A stretch of 64,000 nucleotides of DNA from Limanda limanda (lineage: Eukaryota > Chordata > Actinopteri > Pleuronectiformes > Pleuronectidae). The stretch covers positions 6,838,386-6,902,385 of the forward strand of contig NC_083651.1 of the NCBI RefSeq assembly GCF_963576545.1. Reading direction: 5' to 3'. The notes under the pieces were generated by a model. The model saw nothing but the letters and a program-made list of their open reading frames with translations, did no database searches and was not told where the DNA came from. The translations under genes were made by a program, and so were the position numbers. Within the stretch, counting starts at the first letter, position 1; the number at the start of each line of letters is the position of its first letter. Shown here in pieces: positions 33,650 to 46,494 of this stretch.

Positions 33650-34870
33650 GATTGCGAGGAACAGCCGCCATAGCTGAGCAGAAACAAGCAGCTGCGGGGC
33701 TTCAGGACTGTGGGCCTCCAGGGGAAGCGTGGCCTATCGAACCAGTGGAATGCAGTCATTACCGTCACCAGGTCCACTGAGCTGTCAGCCAACGGCAGCT
33801 CCTCAGCCGCACACTCTCTGAAGATGGGAAGGTAGCAGGAACTGAATCAATCTCCACACACTCCAGGTGGACAACGTGGGCCAATCCACATTTTATAGCT
33901 TATGAATTTTTAAATACAAAAATTACTCAGTCAGATTAAACAATTAATTTCTGAGTTTTAATGTTGCACCAATGCAATAAATGATTAACTCCACCATGTA
34001 TCCATCGTGGTTTAACTGATAGTAATGTAGATATTATAAAATATCTCAAACACCGGGACTAAATACTCCATTGATACTGGGTTTATTCAATCGATGTTTC
34101 CATGCTTTGCATATTCATTTTTTAAATATTAGTATTCTTTATATTATTTTGTCAAACAATACATGGGGGTTTATTATTCAGTTGACCGTATGTTGGTTCT
34201 GCAGTGTGGGCCTCACAGCAGGACCAACTTTCACCAGACAAGGTTCCCATTGTTGTCTCTTGTAGCCAAGTTGCTCAACAGAGCAGTAAATATAGAATGT
34301 TATCTTGATATCTCGCCATGCATTTTTTGAATGGTTGGCTTGTTTTCTCCCTCTGTAGCCAAGTTAACATGGCACAAACAAACTAAAAAGTGACCCATGC
34401 AGCTTTCAGGTAGCATTGAATTAGCCTTTCTTCTACGGTCTCATGTAAAAACCCTGTTAAGTTCAAGAATAAAATATGAATCCTGACTGCAGGTTGGTCC
34501 ATGCTCACCTATATGTGATGTTTGCCTCCAGAGCATACTGCAAAGCCAAATCCAGCTGGGCAGGACTCACATCTGTCCCCACCACGGAAGCAAAGTGTTG
34601 GGCCAGCAGCCAAGTGCCCTGTCCCGAGCCACAACCCACATCCACTGCCAGCTCAAAGGGACGAGCTTTCTGTCAAAATGAAATCGCTGTGCAGTTAGTT
34701 TGGACATTTGTCCTCCAGTACTTAATATTCCGGGGGCTGCCATCCTCTTCCTACTTGCACTTACCCGTTTTTCCAGGAATCCAAGGACCTGTTGTATAAG
34801 AAGTTCTGATGGAGAGACCTTGCAATGGATGTTACCTTCTTTTTCGTCTGCAGGCAGGCAGTCAGAACCA
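33650..34870 (-). pseudogene. SAM-dependent methyltransferase, second copy, decayed
   Basis: Three exon-like parts occur on the minus strand. Exon 1 (about 34850-34765) carries VSPSELLIQQVLGFLEKR before a GTAAG donor. Its 5' end is degenerate and a CA repeat lies just upstream. Exon 2 (34669-34509, 161 nt) has an intact frame with motif I (VDVGCGSGQGTWLLAQHF) and VVGTDVSPAQLDLAL before a GTGAGC donor. Exon 3 (33817 to about 33665) carries AEELPLADSSVDLVTVMTAF and HWFDRPRF, then degrades. Exons 4-6 seen in the neighbouring copy are missing. The family resembles fish proteins annotated as putative methyltransferase DDB_G0268948. It is probably a pseudogene. Confidence 0.65.
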
Positions 34871-35871
34871 CATACACACACACACACATACACTCACACA
34901 AACACACACACACACATGCATGCACGGACAGGACGGACACACACAAGAAGGAAACACAGGGTGCAAGGGAACTGGGAGGCTCTATTATCTCTGATGGTAT
35001 GTGGTGTGTTTCATAATGAGGGTGTTTAAAGGGACAGCTCCCTCTCTGTGTGCAACAATGCCGAGTGACCTGAATGTAATCATAAAAATAACACATTTAG
35101 GGCAAAGCTCACAGGTCTGGGTCGGTTCATGGGTCATGTCAGAACAAGCTGGTGAGGACGATGTGGCCGAGGTACGATTTGAATGTGTGTAATTATAGTA
35201 TTGACGTCATGTGTGCAACTGTGTCTGTACGTCTGTTGGCTTCTAAATCTCATGGTACTCTTTAACTAAAGGTTGTTAACTGGCACTGCTTATAAACCTC
35301 TACAGCTGCTGGTCAGCAGAATTTAGTTCAGTCCATTTCCTGCACGGGCTGTGAGGACATGTCAACACTGACTTCATAGGATTAATAATAAACTGCTCGG
35401 TAGTTGTGATCCCAAATGATCAGCTCTCTGGATATTGCAGTGTTTCATATGCTTGTTATTGGTATTTTAAACGTATCTCTGCAATGTATCAGTTATATCT
35501 GGTTGTCAATTAAATATAAAAAGTATTTAGTATCTTTTTTTGTATTATCGGCGTCTTCAGAAAGTACTTTTAGTGGTAATGCAGTATGATGTCATCATTA
35601 AACTAAACATATTTTCATGTTGCACAAAGTAAAAACAGTAAACAATGTCAGAAGTGACAAGCTACCTTCAACAGAAATAAAAACACTGTGTGTTGAAGAT
35701 TAGTTTGTAAAACTTTTGAGACAGAATTTACATTACACACCAAAAGTTCAGTAACAGTTCGACTGGGGAAAAACACAGAAATGTCCAAATTCAATATGCA
35801 CACCCTTTAATACATCAGAGGCTTTAACATCCCAGAATCAGTTTCTTCTATTTCTTTTTCTGTAGCATTGA

Positions 35872-38564
35872 TCAGTGTGGCCTAGATGCCAGGACACAGA
35901 AATATTCCATCGTCCACTCTATTTCAGTGTCCGGAGACGTGACTCCCATTTCATCCAGAAACCTGTGAAGCAGTGAGAAACAGAGTCGGATTATATAACT
36001 TGTAGAGCTCCAGGAAGACATTCAGTAAATTATTAAAAATATTCCCAAAATGGATAACTGGAGAAATGCTAGTGTGTGTGTGTGTTACCTCTTCTCAGTG
36101 TTGAGCAGCAGGTCGTTAGCCTCCTTTCTTCTTGTAAGTTTGGAACATGGACAGGGTCTCAATAAATCCCACCAGGTTTTTCAAAATGATGAAAGATTTC
36201 ACTTCTGTTTCAATCATGTATCAATATAGTAGATACATTTTTGTATTCAATACAAAATAGTGAGAAATACAATGTCACTCAGTAAAGTACATGTCTCTTG
36301 TCTGTTCCAGAGGCCCGGACCAAAATGTTTAAACACCTTTGTTACCCGCATTTTATAGGCTAGGGTATAAAATGAGGCCTAATTTGTCTATTTAAAGTTC
36401 AGCCGACAGTTCCTTCTAGGTATTGCAGAGGTGCTTAGCATTGGTCAGTTAAGTGTCTGTGTTGCAATTACCGCTCTTTGTCTGGAAAAGGGATGGCAGT
36501 ATAACTCCACCAGTTTACTGTTACACAGAGCTACTGGGATGTTGCTGGTGTAAGGCATCAGCAGCTGTTTCACCTAGAAGTGAATATAGATAAAAACATG
36601 AATCCTTTACTGTATGCACTGACTTTTGTTGTGTGTCTGAATGTATGTGAAAATAATATATAGTGTCAGTAATATAAGCTAACATTGAAAAAAAGCAAAA
36701 CAGTAAAACAGTAAAAACTGCAGTTTGATAAATCTGTATGTTTGCTGTAGTTATTAATGTTGGTAGTGACAGGAGCTAGAGAGCAGCTCCAAGTGAACCT
36801 GGGGGAGTTGATTGGCTGATTAGTCGGACAATTAACTCTCCCTTGATTCAAAAGAGCGGCCACAGGGGAAGAGACACGAAGGAGACACATGAGGGGAAAC
36901 TCATGAGAGTCACTAAGACGGAAAAAGAGACATCAGCAGAAACTTCTGGTCAATTTATGTTTAGTGTTTTGGAATTTATGTTTGGTGCAGTTTAATTTAT
37001 AAAAAGAGGCTTAAAAGCAACAGTTTCACTTCTGGCTGTTGTGGGGGAGACCCCGGTGGCATCGACATGTGCCACAGTACCATTATCTGCTCTTTAGTGG
37101 AGACCTTTGGAAGTTGTGGTTTTATCCTTATTTTTACATTTGGCTAGAACAATGGTTTAAGTAATTGCACCCTCCTCTTCATAGAGGCCGTTAAGTTGTT
37201 CTCCACAGTTCTGGTAGGAAAGTCTGTTGTTCTGATTGCTGTAACTTAGCAGAGCAATGCAGCCCCGGGGCTTCAGAACCCGATCGGCCTCAGCCAGGAA
37301 CCTGGAGTGATCAAACCAGTGGGCTGCTGCTGATGCCGTCACCAAGTCTACAGAGCCTTCAGAGAAAGGAAGCTCCTCTGCTCTCCTGTTCCTGCAGGTG
37401 CAACGGACAGAACAGCATGTGAGTCCAGATAAATAGCACAAAGAAAGACAACCGAACACTGTTCACTGACACAACCATTACACTGGTTATATGAACACTT
37501 CTCTTTGAAGTCTGAAATTCATTCAAGTGATTTTGCCCAAGAATAAACCACTACAGGTAGGTATGTGGGAAACCATAGAAACAGAACTCAACCTTGCAGT
37601 TAAGTCTCCTTTAGTGACTTATCCATAAAGATTACAGACCATGAGAATACTTTAATTGACCTCAGAAAAGGAGCGAGGTATTTCTGGAATTCCTGGGGGC
37701 CTGTAACACATTGCAGTTGTCGCCCAGCTCATCCGAGAGTTGCACAAAGGGAAGGGGGGCCTAGTTGTGTATTGACTTGTCCCCATTAAGACATTTGACT
37801 TAATACCCAATGGGTGACATTACTAAGGAGTGACACCATGTATCCTGTAAGATCAAGAATCTCATCCTAAACTTCTCCGGGAACATTAGGCACAGAGTCA
37901 CTTCTAGACATACAACATCACATTAGAACCAGTTTGAAAAGTGATAGGTGTGGATCCTGGTAAAGCTCATTTCTGCAGTCTAGGCAGGGCACTTTATGAG
38001 AGGAGCAATAAACTCCAGATCACAATCAGGAGCCTCGAAGAATATTTGTACACAAATTAACAATCAATATTTTACACAATTCAGGTTGTGTTCAGGTTAG
38101 CGTAACAGCGCCTCCAGATGTCTTACCTGTACTCGATGTTGGAGAACCCAGGGCACAGCTCTGGCCTCCTCCAGCTGACGCACAGATGTCAATTCCCACG
38201 ACTTCTTTAAAGTGCGGCGCCAACAGACGAGAGGTCCGGCCTGTCCCACATCCCAGATCTACTGCCAGCACATGTGGCTGTCCCTTCTGAGGATGTCAAC
38301 ATATGTAGTATTTGCTGTAAGTATGATGAATGTTGCAGGTTCACCAACAACTCTCAGTTTTTACAACAAATAAGCAGAATACCCTATTCCAGAGCTCGTT
38401 ATGCACTTTGCTAAGAGAGTGCATTGTATCTTCATAGTACTGACCACCTCTTACCTTTTCATCTAAGTATCACAGAATAATATCTTGACCTCATCCGGAG
38501 GCGCAAAGCGATACTTTTGGTAGATGGAGGCGTGATCCTTCCCCTCACAGAACCGGTGTGTCAT
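35872..38564 (-). pseudogene. SAM-dependent methyltransferase, six-exon copy, decayed
   Basis: Six exons follow in order on the minus strand. E1 38564-38455 holds MTHRFCEGKDHASIYQKYRF. E2 38286-38127 holds VDLGCGTGRTSRLLAPHF (SAM motif I) and VVGID. E3 from 37391 holds AEELPFSEGSVDLVTASAAA, HWFDHSRFLAEADRVLKPRG. E4 36573-36472 holds VKQLLMPYTSN. E5 about 36175-36096 holds SMFQTYKKK. E6 35962-35872 holds FLDEMGVTSPDTEIEW and FCVLASRP with the stop. Splice sites are mostly GT/AG. E1 has a 1-nt deletion and a UGA; E2, E4 and E5 have frameshifts; the E3 donor is unclear. The catalytic fold would be lost, so I call it a pseudogene. Its product would have been a small-molecule or lipid class I methyltransferase. 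Confidence 0.75.
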
Positions 38565-41045
38565 GGTGCTGTTTCTTTCAGTCTCATCTATCTGATATGT
38601 TTTCAGCTGTGCCTTCCCTGACCTTTGTTCCAGAAGTCCACCTTTTTGAGTAAAGCTCCTCCTTATTTTGTATTTCAGTCTCTTGTCAGCATTTGTTTGT
38701 TCCCTTCTTCTTTTTAATACCTAACAAGCTGGGGAATAATCACTATTTTCAACAGAGTTAAGTTACTAAGTAAATCCAGCTGCAGTGTCAAACAATGGAG
38801 AACGCAGACATTCAACACCTTGAAGGAAGAGCGGTTTTGTGTATAGAGTTTTTTTCTACTTGTTCAATGTGAAATGAAGAACTCAAGTTTACTGAGCTGC
38901 AGACATGTTGACAGTGAGTCACAGGGAAAGGGCCTCTTGCTTACCATGTCATTGCCGAATCATTTTTGCACAGTGTATTTAACAACTGCATACTCACAAA
39001 AGAATGAATAAATCTTTTCGAGTCGAATATGGATGTCGGGGCTTGTGGACACTTGGATGACACCACACGAGAAGTAGGGAGACATGTAAGGTTTTTTTAC
39101 TGTTGTTTTTTTTTACGTCTGAAGATAAGTCCCTAATATCTTAAGACGTATTGGATTGACTGCTACACCTTTTACCCCTGAAGCTCCAGCGGTGTTTTGT
39201 GGACTCAAACACTTCGCCCATCCCTCCATCGGCACAGTGGGGAGTAGATGATGAGTTGATTATCATTTTTGGGTGAACTATTTCCTGTTTAATACCGGCT
39301 GTTTCTACCCCTACATAAATAAAGTAATTTGTCTTAATCATTGCGTTTCTGGCAGTCGTTTGCTATTTGTTTGTGGCATAAGTTCATATATGTGTAAACA
39401 CAATCGCTATTAGTCAAATCTACCAGAGCTTTGAGATTGTTAATTCATTTTTGCTCACCACTATCTTTGTCTCTTTCAACCCTCTCATTCGTCACCAGTT
39501 GACAACTGAACAGACGTTACTTTTTTGGAAAGTTGAAACCAGGACCACCACAAGTGCATGATCCATTCACATGACAGAACAGGCTGCTACTTGAATCCAA
39601 AGATCATAGAGATTCACTATAACGCCAGCTGTAATGAACTTGCAAGGGCCCTTCAATGTTGCATGTTGCTTTAATCTAAGTTTATTGTTCATTCTCTTGA
39701 CCAACACTGAAAAACATCTTTGTTTTGTCTTGGTTGCCGAGGATGGGCCTCCAGGGTGGCCAAGTGTGTTTAATTGCTCTTGAGGGATGATGGAGTTAAT
39801 GACCTGTTGACCACTTCCAAATGAGTTACTTAGTATTTATAACCTTTGAAAAACAAAGCATGCCGTGTTCTGCCCCATGGGCTCTCATTAAAGTCTAGAC
39901 ATCATTAACCGATGGAAACCAAACCAATATCTATCCTTTAAAGTAGCATTTCATGTATAGTTTTTTCTTTCAATGAAAAAACTAAGCAAAAGTAATACTA
40001 ATTGCTCCAGTTCCCTAGCACCTGGTGAAGATACTCAAGGGACCTCAGTGGTGGGCATTGAAGAGGGAACTGGGACTAACACAAGTCATTGCAGTAGCCT
40101 TACATCACTCTGGAAATATGGCCAGCTCTTTTGAAACTTTTGAAGTGTATTATGGTCATAAAGTTTTAAAGACTTACACAGTCTTTAAACATATAGTTGA
40201 GTAACAAAAGTTGTTGTTGTACACTTGTTACCAGTATCGTACTATGAAGTCTTTAGGTCTAAGCAGTTATCTCTGTATCGGACATCATGCCAAAAGGTTT
40301 TAGATGTGTGCATTTGATTCCTACACACATTTATCTGGTGACTAGAGTATCATTCAACAAGAGTCAAAAGTCACATTCTATAAGTCTAACCATACTGTAT
40401 TGAACGATGAGGGTAGCGATATTTGATATATATCTTACTGCCAGTAAGTCCAATGAAAACGCTGTAACTAACAATAAACTGAAAAGTACTGACTAGTAAT
40501 GTCCATGTACCCAAGACACATGCTAGGGTGTGGGACTTGGTGTAGAGCCAATGCTCAAGTGACCAACGACTGAATGGAGCTGACAGAAAATCTACAGTAG
40601 CTCAGACTCTTCACAACTGCAGTGAGCAGAAAACAATCACAGAATGAACAGCAGGTCGAGTCTTGAGGTGGTTTGGCTACAACAGTAGAAGAACATGTTG
40701 GCTTCCTCTTCTGTCCGCCAAGAGCTGCAGTCGCCAACACTGGACAGTCAAAGACTGAAAAGATGTAATTCTGGATTTCTGCTGAGGCTGCAGATGACAA
40801 GCTCAGAATCTGGCATCGATAGCACGTAAACCAACCTGCTTTGTGTCAACAGTCCAGGCTACTGGGGCCCTTACTACCAATCAATCATGCTCTGAATGCA
40901 ACAGTCTGTCTGAGTGTTATTATAGACCATGTTCATCCCTTGAAGGCTACGGTGTACTGTCTTCTGCCTTCTATTTCAGCATGGTAATGCACCTTGTCAC
41001 AAAGCAAAAATCTTCTCACTTGTTTGTTTCAAGTGAGAAGATTGG
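38565..41045. other. Intergenic sequence, no gene recognised
   Basis: Apart from a MITE piece at about 39145-39295, nothing could be assigned. Short frames such as 40555-40800 show no domain. Confidence 0.4.
39145..39295 (-). mobile_element. Fish MITE fragment
   Basis: The reverse complement (motifs CACTGTGCCGATGGAGGG, GTTTGAGTCCACAAAACACC and TTCAGGGGTAAAAGG) is also recognisable in the copy at 49013-49170 on the plus strand. The outer end carries CACCCAAAAATGATAATC, a terminal motif repeated widely in fish. Confidence 0.55.
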
Positions 41046-43927
41046 CCTGTCCTTGGTGACTTTTTGTTGACTCAGTAGTCCAACAAATATAAAACCTCAG
41101 CTCCAGACTGACAGGTTAAGGAGCAAAGTTAGTCTCAAAAAGGTCACAAATGTGTAAAACATGATCTAGAAATGAAAGATAAGATGACAAATTAATAAAA
41201 TAAGATAAGAAAATGTTTTTTAGTCCAAATATGGAGACATTTGCTGCAGATGAATATCTGATAATATATAAAGATGAACCATCCTCACCAGTCCCAGGAC
41301 AACTGAAGTGAACACAAACGTTCTTTAAACCAATCTAATTATAATAATATTACTACTCAAATTTACCAACATTAATGAGGTAATCCTATATAAGGAGTGA
41401 TGCATTAGCATTTATTTGATTTTATAATATTAAAATGGCACATGGTATGAATCATTATTAACAGCATTCTGTCTTAAAAAAAGTTTATTATGATCAGTAA
41501 ACGCTTTTAATCTTAGAGAGCAAACATTTTTTAACACTTTCATGTCCAGTTTCCCAAAGGAGTGGTGCCTGTGATGATGTAATAACAGTGTGTGTGTGAC
41601 CAGTTAAAGAGGCTCTCAGCTGCTTTGGTGAAACCAGTGGTAACCTTCCCTGCCACAGGCCACACACAGCCAGCTTGAGGATCATTCAGGAGCAGAGGGA
41701 CCTCAAAGACTTTATTCTGATTCACTTTCTTACGATGATATTTACTACTATTTATTGACATACGTATATACCTCTAACTCATAATTGTATTGTATCATTT
41801 ATCAGAGTAACTTTCTAAGTTAGTGACTCAACAGGTCAACGGGAGGGGCAGCTGCACTGTAACTGTTGTAGAGTTTTCTCATCACTGAACCACCTCTGGC
41901 TCTGTCTATAAGGGTAAATGGAAAACCATACTAATCCCCCTTATTTTAACCTCACCATGTTTGTGAACTTAGGCAGCTACCGCTACCCGACATTTGTCTT
42001 GTGTTTCTCGCTGTATGCATTTATTGGCTCCGCTAATCTGGTCATAATACTGGCGATATCACAAGAGAAGAAATTACATGAGCCAATGTATATTTTCATC
42101 ATGTGCCTCTCTATTAACTCTATGTACGGCTCTGCTGGCTTCTTCCTCAGATTTCTCAGAGACCTTTTGTCTGATACTCATATGATCTCACGGTCGGCAT
42201 GTTTAACTCAGGTCTTCATCATTTACTCCTATGCATCGTATGAGCTCACCATTTTAGGCATCATGGCATATGATCGATATGTCGCTGTATGTCAGCCTTT
42301 GCACTACCACAACAAAATAACCTTGATGGTAGTGTCTAAGCTGATTTTGGTAGCATGGATTTTTCCATCCTTTTTTGTTGGAGTTTGTGTGTATATGTCC
42401 TCCAGGCTTCCTTTGTGTGGCAATAAGATACCAAAGGTGTTTTGTGCAAACTGGCCTGTTGTCAAACTGTCATGTGTTGCTACTCTGATCAATAACCTTA
42501 TTGGAATGCTTTTTACTTCATGCGCAATATTACTTCCCCTGGCTTTTGTCCTGTTTACATATGTACGAATCTTTTTGGTTTGTAGAAAACGCAGTTTAAA
42601 ATTCAAGGGCAAAGTACTACAAAGCTGTGTGCCACACATTGTTACTTTCGTCAGTTTTTCCATCACTCTGTTTTGTGACATAACCCTGAGCAGAATTAAT
42701 GTTGAAGAGCTGAATCAATTTCTAGGTGTAATTCTGTCACTTGAGTTTGTTGTGATTCCTCCGATTCTGAATCCTCTTGTGTATGGCCTGAAGTTACCAG
42801 AAATTAGAAAAACGATATCCAGAATGCTCTCCTGCTCAAAACATGACAAAAAAGCTAAACCTTAGAAATAAGAGTGATATAATGTCCTGCTGCTGATGTG
42901 ACCTTCTTTCATCATTAACTTACTATTTATTTGACCTTACTAATTAGAGGTAAGTAACATGAATGTTGTGAATACTGGGTATTTTTTCCTTTGGATCAAT
43001 TAACCAAACAAAATACAAATATATAAATAATGAATAAAACATGAAATGCTGATTGATGAAAAAGGAGTTTGTGTATTATTTGTCAAAGAGCCACAGTGAT
43101 ACTGGAGTAAAGATGACCTGCAGTAAACTCAAATAAGACTTCTTAAAATCTACCTTAAATTTTTGGTTGTCTTTGCTGATATTATACATTTTATGATTAT
43201 TATTTATACAACGTATTACTAAACGTTTATAAATATTGATACAATACATTATTTAATGAGATTTGGTTACATAATGTTACTGAATAAAAAAGATTGTTCA
43301 AAAACTTGAATGCAAATATTAATCTAGATGTATAACGGAGCAAGATGACCAGGTGCATATGTAAAGTATATGATAACTTGTGTTTAATATTAATGAAGTA
43401 ATTGCAAATTAAGTTCCAATTCTGCAGTATCACATGCCCATTGTGATTATTTGGATGTATAAGTATATTATATAATTAATAAGTAAATGAGTAGTTCTAA
43501 TAGTAATTAGAAGGAGAGAGATAAACAAGAAATAACCAGATTTTTGTAACATAAACTTAGTTATTAGGTAAAACCTGTTCATTGAGCCATCAGGGCTCCT
43601 GCTGCATACAGATGGATGGGTTCTCATCGGGCCTGGAAACCTAAAGCAAAGGCTCAGAGACCTGCTGCTACATCAGTATCTCAATGGTTGACCTTCTGGA
43701 GAGTTCCACCACCTGTATGACAAAGGTATCTGAGGCTCGACCACAAAGTGTCTGGGCCTCTCTGGCCTTCTGTGGCATTGACAAGACGGCCACTGCTGCA
43801 TGAACAGAGAGTATTTTCATACTGTGGGGTGCAGATAAGGGGGGGGGGGGGCACTGTTCCTCCGGTTTTAAAACAAGTCAGATGTTTACAATTGATTGCT
43901 GCCTTAAGCCAAGCAGGTCTCCTACTT
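41046..43927 (+). repeat. OR tandem duplication, unit 1
   Basis: The anchor CCTGTCCTTGGTGACT occurs at 41046, 43928 and 48949, bounding two units that each contain one OR. The unit of 2.88 kb is free of large insertions compared with unit 2. Confidence 0.85.
41918..42865 (+). CDS. Odorant receptor, MENHTN subfamily
   Basis: This intact 315-residue intronless receptor starts MENHTNPPYF with a sequon at N3. TM1 is about residues 25-50. KKLHEPMYIFIMCLSIN lies at the TM2 start. The TM3 end reads GIMAYDRYVAVCQPLHYH. TM7 reads IPPILNPLVYGLKLPEIRK, and the tail is lysine-rich. All subfamily landmarks are present and the length is typical. It is the tandem sister of the gene at 44898. Differences between the two lie mainly in TM1, TM4 and its extracellular end, and a few later positions. 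It is likely an olfactory G-protein-coupled receptor; the ligand is unknown. The preceding 150 bp is also duplicated, so the promoter probably was copied with the gene. Confidence 0.95.
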   Translation: MENHTNPPYFNLTMFVNLGSYRYPTFVLCFSLYAFIGSANLVIILAISQEKKLHEPMYIFIMCLSINSMYGSAGFFLRFLRDLLSDTHMISRSACLTQVFIIYSYASYELTILGIMAYDRYVAVCQPLHYHNKITLMVVSKLILVAWIFPSFFVGVCVYMSSRLPLCGNKIPKVFCANWPVVKLSCVATLINNLIGMLFTSCAILLPLAFVLFTYVRIFLVCRKRSLKFKGKVLQSCVPHIVTFVSFSITLFCDITLSRINVEELNQFLGVILSLEFVVIPPILNPLVYGLKLPEIRKTISRMLSCSKHDKKAKP

Positions 43928-44897
43928 CCTGTCCTTGGTGACTTGTTGTTGACTCAGTAGTCCAACAAATATAAAAAAAATATATAAAAAAGGTTCTACA
44001 ATATTTAGACGTTAAAATGACTGATGGCACAATTTAGGTTCCTCTCAGTATCTTATAAGGTCATTTTAAGTGACATCTGTTCCAGACTGACAGATTAAGG
44101 AGCAAAGTTAGACTCAAAAAGGTCACAAATGTGTAAAACATGATCTAGAAATGAAAGATGAAAATGAATAAGATAAGATAAGAGATGGTTTTTAGTCCAA
44201 ATATGGAGACATTTGCTGCAGATGAATATATGTTCATCTAAGAAGATGAAACATCCTCACTGGTCCCAGGACACCTGAAGTGACCACAAACGTTTTTTAA
44301 ACCAATATAATTATAATAATAATAATAACTCAAATGTAACCACATTAATGTGGTCCCCCTACATTAGGAGTCTCACATTAGCATTTATTTGATTTTATAA
44401 TGTTAAAATGGTACATGATATGAATCATTATTGAAAGCAGTCTATCTTTAAGAAAAAGTTTATTATGATCAGTAAACGCTTTTAATCTTAGAAAGCAAAC
44501 AGATGTTTACACTTTCATGTCCAGTTTCCCAAAGGAGTGATGCCTGTGATGATGTAATAACAGTGTGTGTGTGACCAGTTAAAGAGGCTCTCAGCTGCTT
44601 TGGTGAAACCAGTGGTAACCTTCCCTGCCACAGGCCACACACAGCCAGCTTGAGGATCATTCAGGAGCAGAGTGACCACAAAGACTTTATTCTGATTCAC
44701 TTTCTTACTAATTGATGAGATTTACTTCTTTATATTGACATACGTATATAGCTCTAACTCATAATTGTATTGTATCATTTATGAGAGTAACTTTCTAAGT
44801 TAGTGACTCAACAGGTCAACGGGAGGGGCAGCTGCACTGTAACTGTTGTAGAGTTTTCTCATCACTGAACCACGTCTGGCTCTGTCTATAAGGGTAA

Positions 44898-45845
44898 ATG
44901 GAAAATCATACTAATCCCCCTTATTTTAACCTCACCATGTTTGTGAACTTAGGCAGCTACCGCTATCCGACATTTGTCTTGTGTTTCTTGCTGTATGCGT
45001 TTATTGTCGCAGCTAATCTGGTCATAATACTGGCAATATCACAAGAGAAGAAATTACATGAGCCAATGTATATTTTCATCATGTGCCTCTCTATTAACTC
45101 TATGTACGGCTCTGCTGGCTTCTTCCTCAGATTTCTCAGAGACCTTTTGTCTGATACTCATATGATCTCACGGTCGGCATGTTTTACTCAGGTCTACATA
45201 ATTTACTCCTATGCATCCTATGAGCTCACCATTTTAGGCATCATGGCATATGATCGATATGTCGCTGTATGTCAGCCTTTGCACTACCACAACAAAATAA
45301 CCTTGATGGTAATGTCTAAGCTGATTGTGTTAGCATGGATCTATCCGTCGATTTGTGTTGCAGTTTGTCTTTATCTGTCCTCCACTCTTCCTTTGTGTGG
45401 CAATATGATACCAAAGGTGTTTTGTGCAAACTGGCCTGTTGTCAAACTGTCATGTGTTGCTACTCTGATCAATAACCTTGTTGGAATGCTTTTTACTTCA
45501 TGCGCAATATTACTTCCCCTGGCTTTTGTCCTGTTTACATATGTACGAATCTTTTTGGTGTGTAGAAAACGCAGTTTAAAATTCCAGGGCAAAGTACTAC
45601 AAAGCTGTGTGCCACACATTGTTACATTTGTCAGTTATTCCATCACTATGTTTTGTGACATTTCCCTGAGCAGAATTAATGTTGAAGAGCTGAATCCATT
45701 TCTAGGAGTAATTCTGTCACTTGAAGTTGTTGTGATTCCTCCGATTCTGAATCCTCTTGTATATGGCCTGAAGTTACCAGAAATTAGAAAAACGATATCC
45801 AGAATGCTCTCCTGCTCAAAACATGACAAAAAAGCTAAATTTTAG
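44898..45845 (+). CDS. Odorant receptor, MENHTN subfamily
   Basis: This intact 315-residue receptor is the duplicate of the gene at 41918. It has the same MENHTNPPYF start, HEPMYIFIMC, MAYDRYVAVCQPLHYH and PPILNPLVYGLKL. The TM4 region reads LIVLAWIYPSICVAVCLYLS against LILVAWIFPSFFVGVCVYMS in the sister, the densest cluster of changes. The 5' flank from about 44460 is highly similar to that of the sister. The start is the ATG in GGGTAAATGG, the same context in both. The ligand is unknown. Confidence 0.95.
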   Translation: MENHTNPPYFNLTMFVNLGSYRYPTFVLCFLLYAFIVAANLVIILAISQEKKLHEPMYIFIMCLSINSMYGSAGFFLRFLRDLLSDTHMISRSACFTQVYIIYSYASYELTILGIMAYDRYVAVCQPLHYHNKITLMVMSKLIVLAWIYPSICVAVCLYLSSTLPLCGNMIPKVFCANWPVVKLSCVATLINNLVGMLFTSCAILLPLAFVLFTYVRIFLVCRKRSLKFQGKVLQSCVPHIVTFVSYSITMFCDISLSRINVEELNPFLGVILSLEVVVIPPILNPLVYGLKLPEIRKTISRMLSCSKHDKKAKF

Positions 45846-45865
45846 AAATAAGAGTGATATAATGT

Positions 45866-46250
45866 AAGACTATGATTGCAGCAGGACTGCTTTATATATA
45901 GCATTTCTCCTCAGACACTTGACCATTACTGACAATAATCCATCAATGAATTGACCCTCAGTTATGCTTCAAAATGTTTACCCTTATCACTGCTGCTAAA
46001 ACATTTGTCTTGATGATGTTTTCCTTTACACTTGACATCTATTTCACCTCTGTCCATCCTGGGAGAGGGATCCCACACATGTGGCTCTCTCTCTGAAGTT
46101 CTTTTTACCCTGTTAAAAGGGTTTTTAGTAGTTTTTCTTAACTCTTGTTGAGGGTTAAGGGCAGAGGATGTCACAACCTGTTAAAGCACTATGAGACAAA
46201 CTGTGATTTGTGAATATGGACTATACAAATAAAATTGTATTGATTGATTG
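45866..46250 (+). mobile_element. LINE 3' tail (L2/Rex-like)
   Basis: It contains GGGAGAGGGATCCC, ACCCTGTTAAAAGGGTTTTT, GAGGGTTAAGGGCAGAGGAT and ATACAAATAAAATTGTATTG followed by (ATTG)3. These are the 3' UTR motifs of a LINE family widespread in fish. It is absent from the sister unit, so it inserted after the duplication or was lost from the other. No coding part remains. Confidence 0.7.
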
Positions 46251-46494
46251 ACTAATTATTTGACCTAACTAAATAAAAGTAAGTCAATATGAATGTTATG
46301 AATACCTGTCTTAATTTTTATGGAGATTGATATCTAGGTATTTTTCCTTGTGATCAATTAACCATACAAAATACAAACATTTAAATAATGAATAAAACAT
46401 GAAATGCTGATTGATGAACAAAGAGTCTGTGTATCATTTGTAAGAGCCACAGTAATACTGGAGTAAAGATGACCTGCAGTAAACTCAAATATTA

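Noticed and set aside
36666..36890. Minus-strand frame between methyltransferase exons 3 and 4
   Set aside because: It lies in the intron and has no motif.
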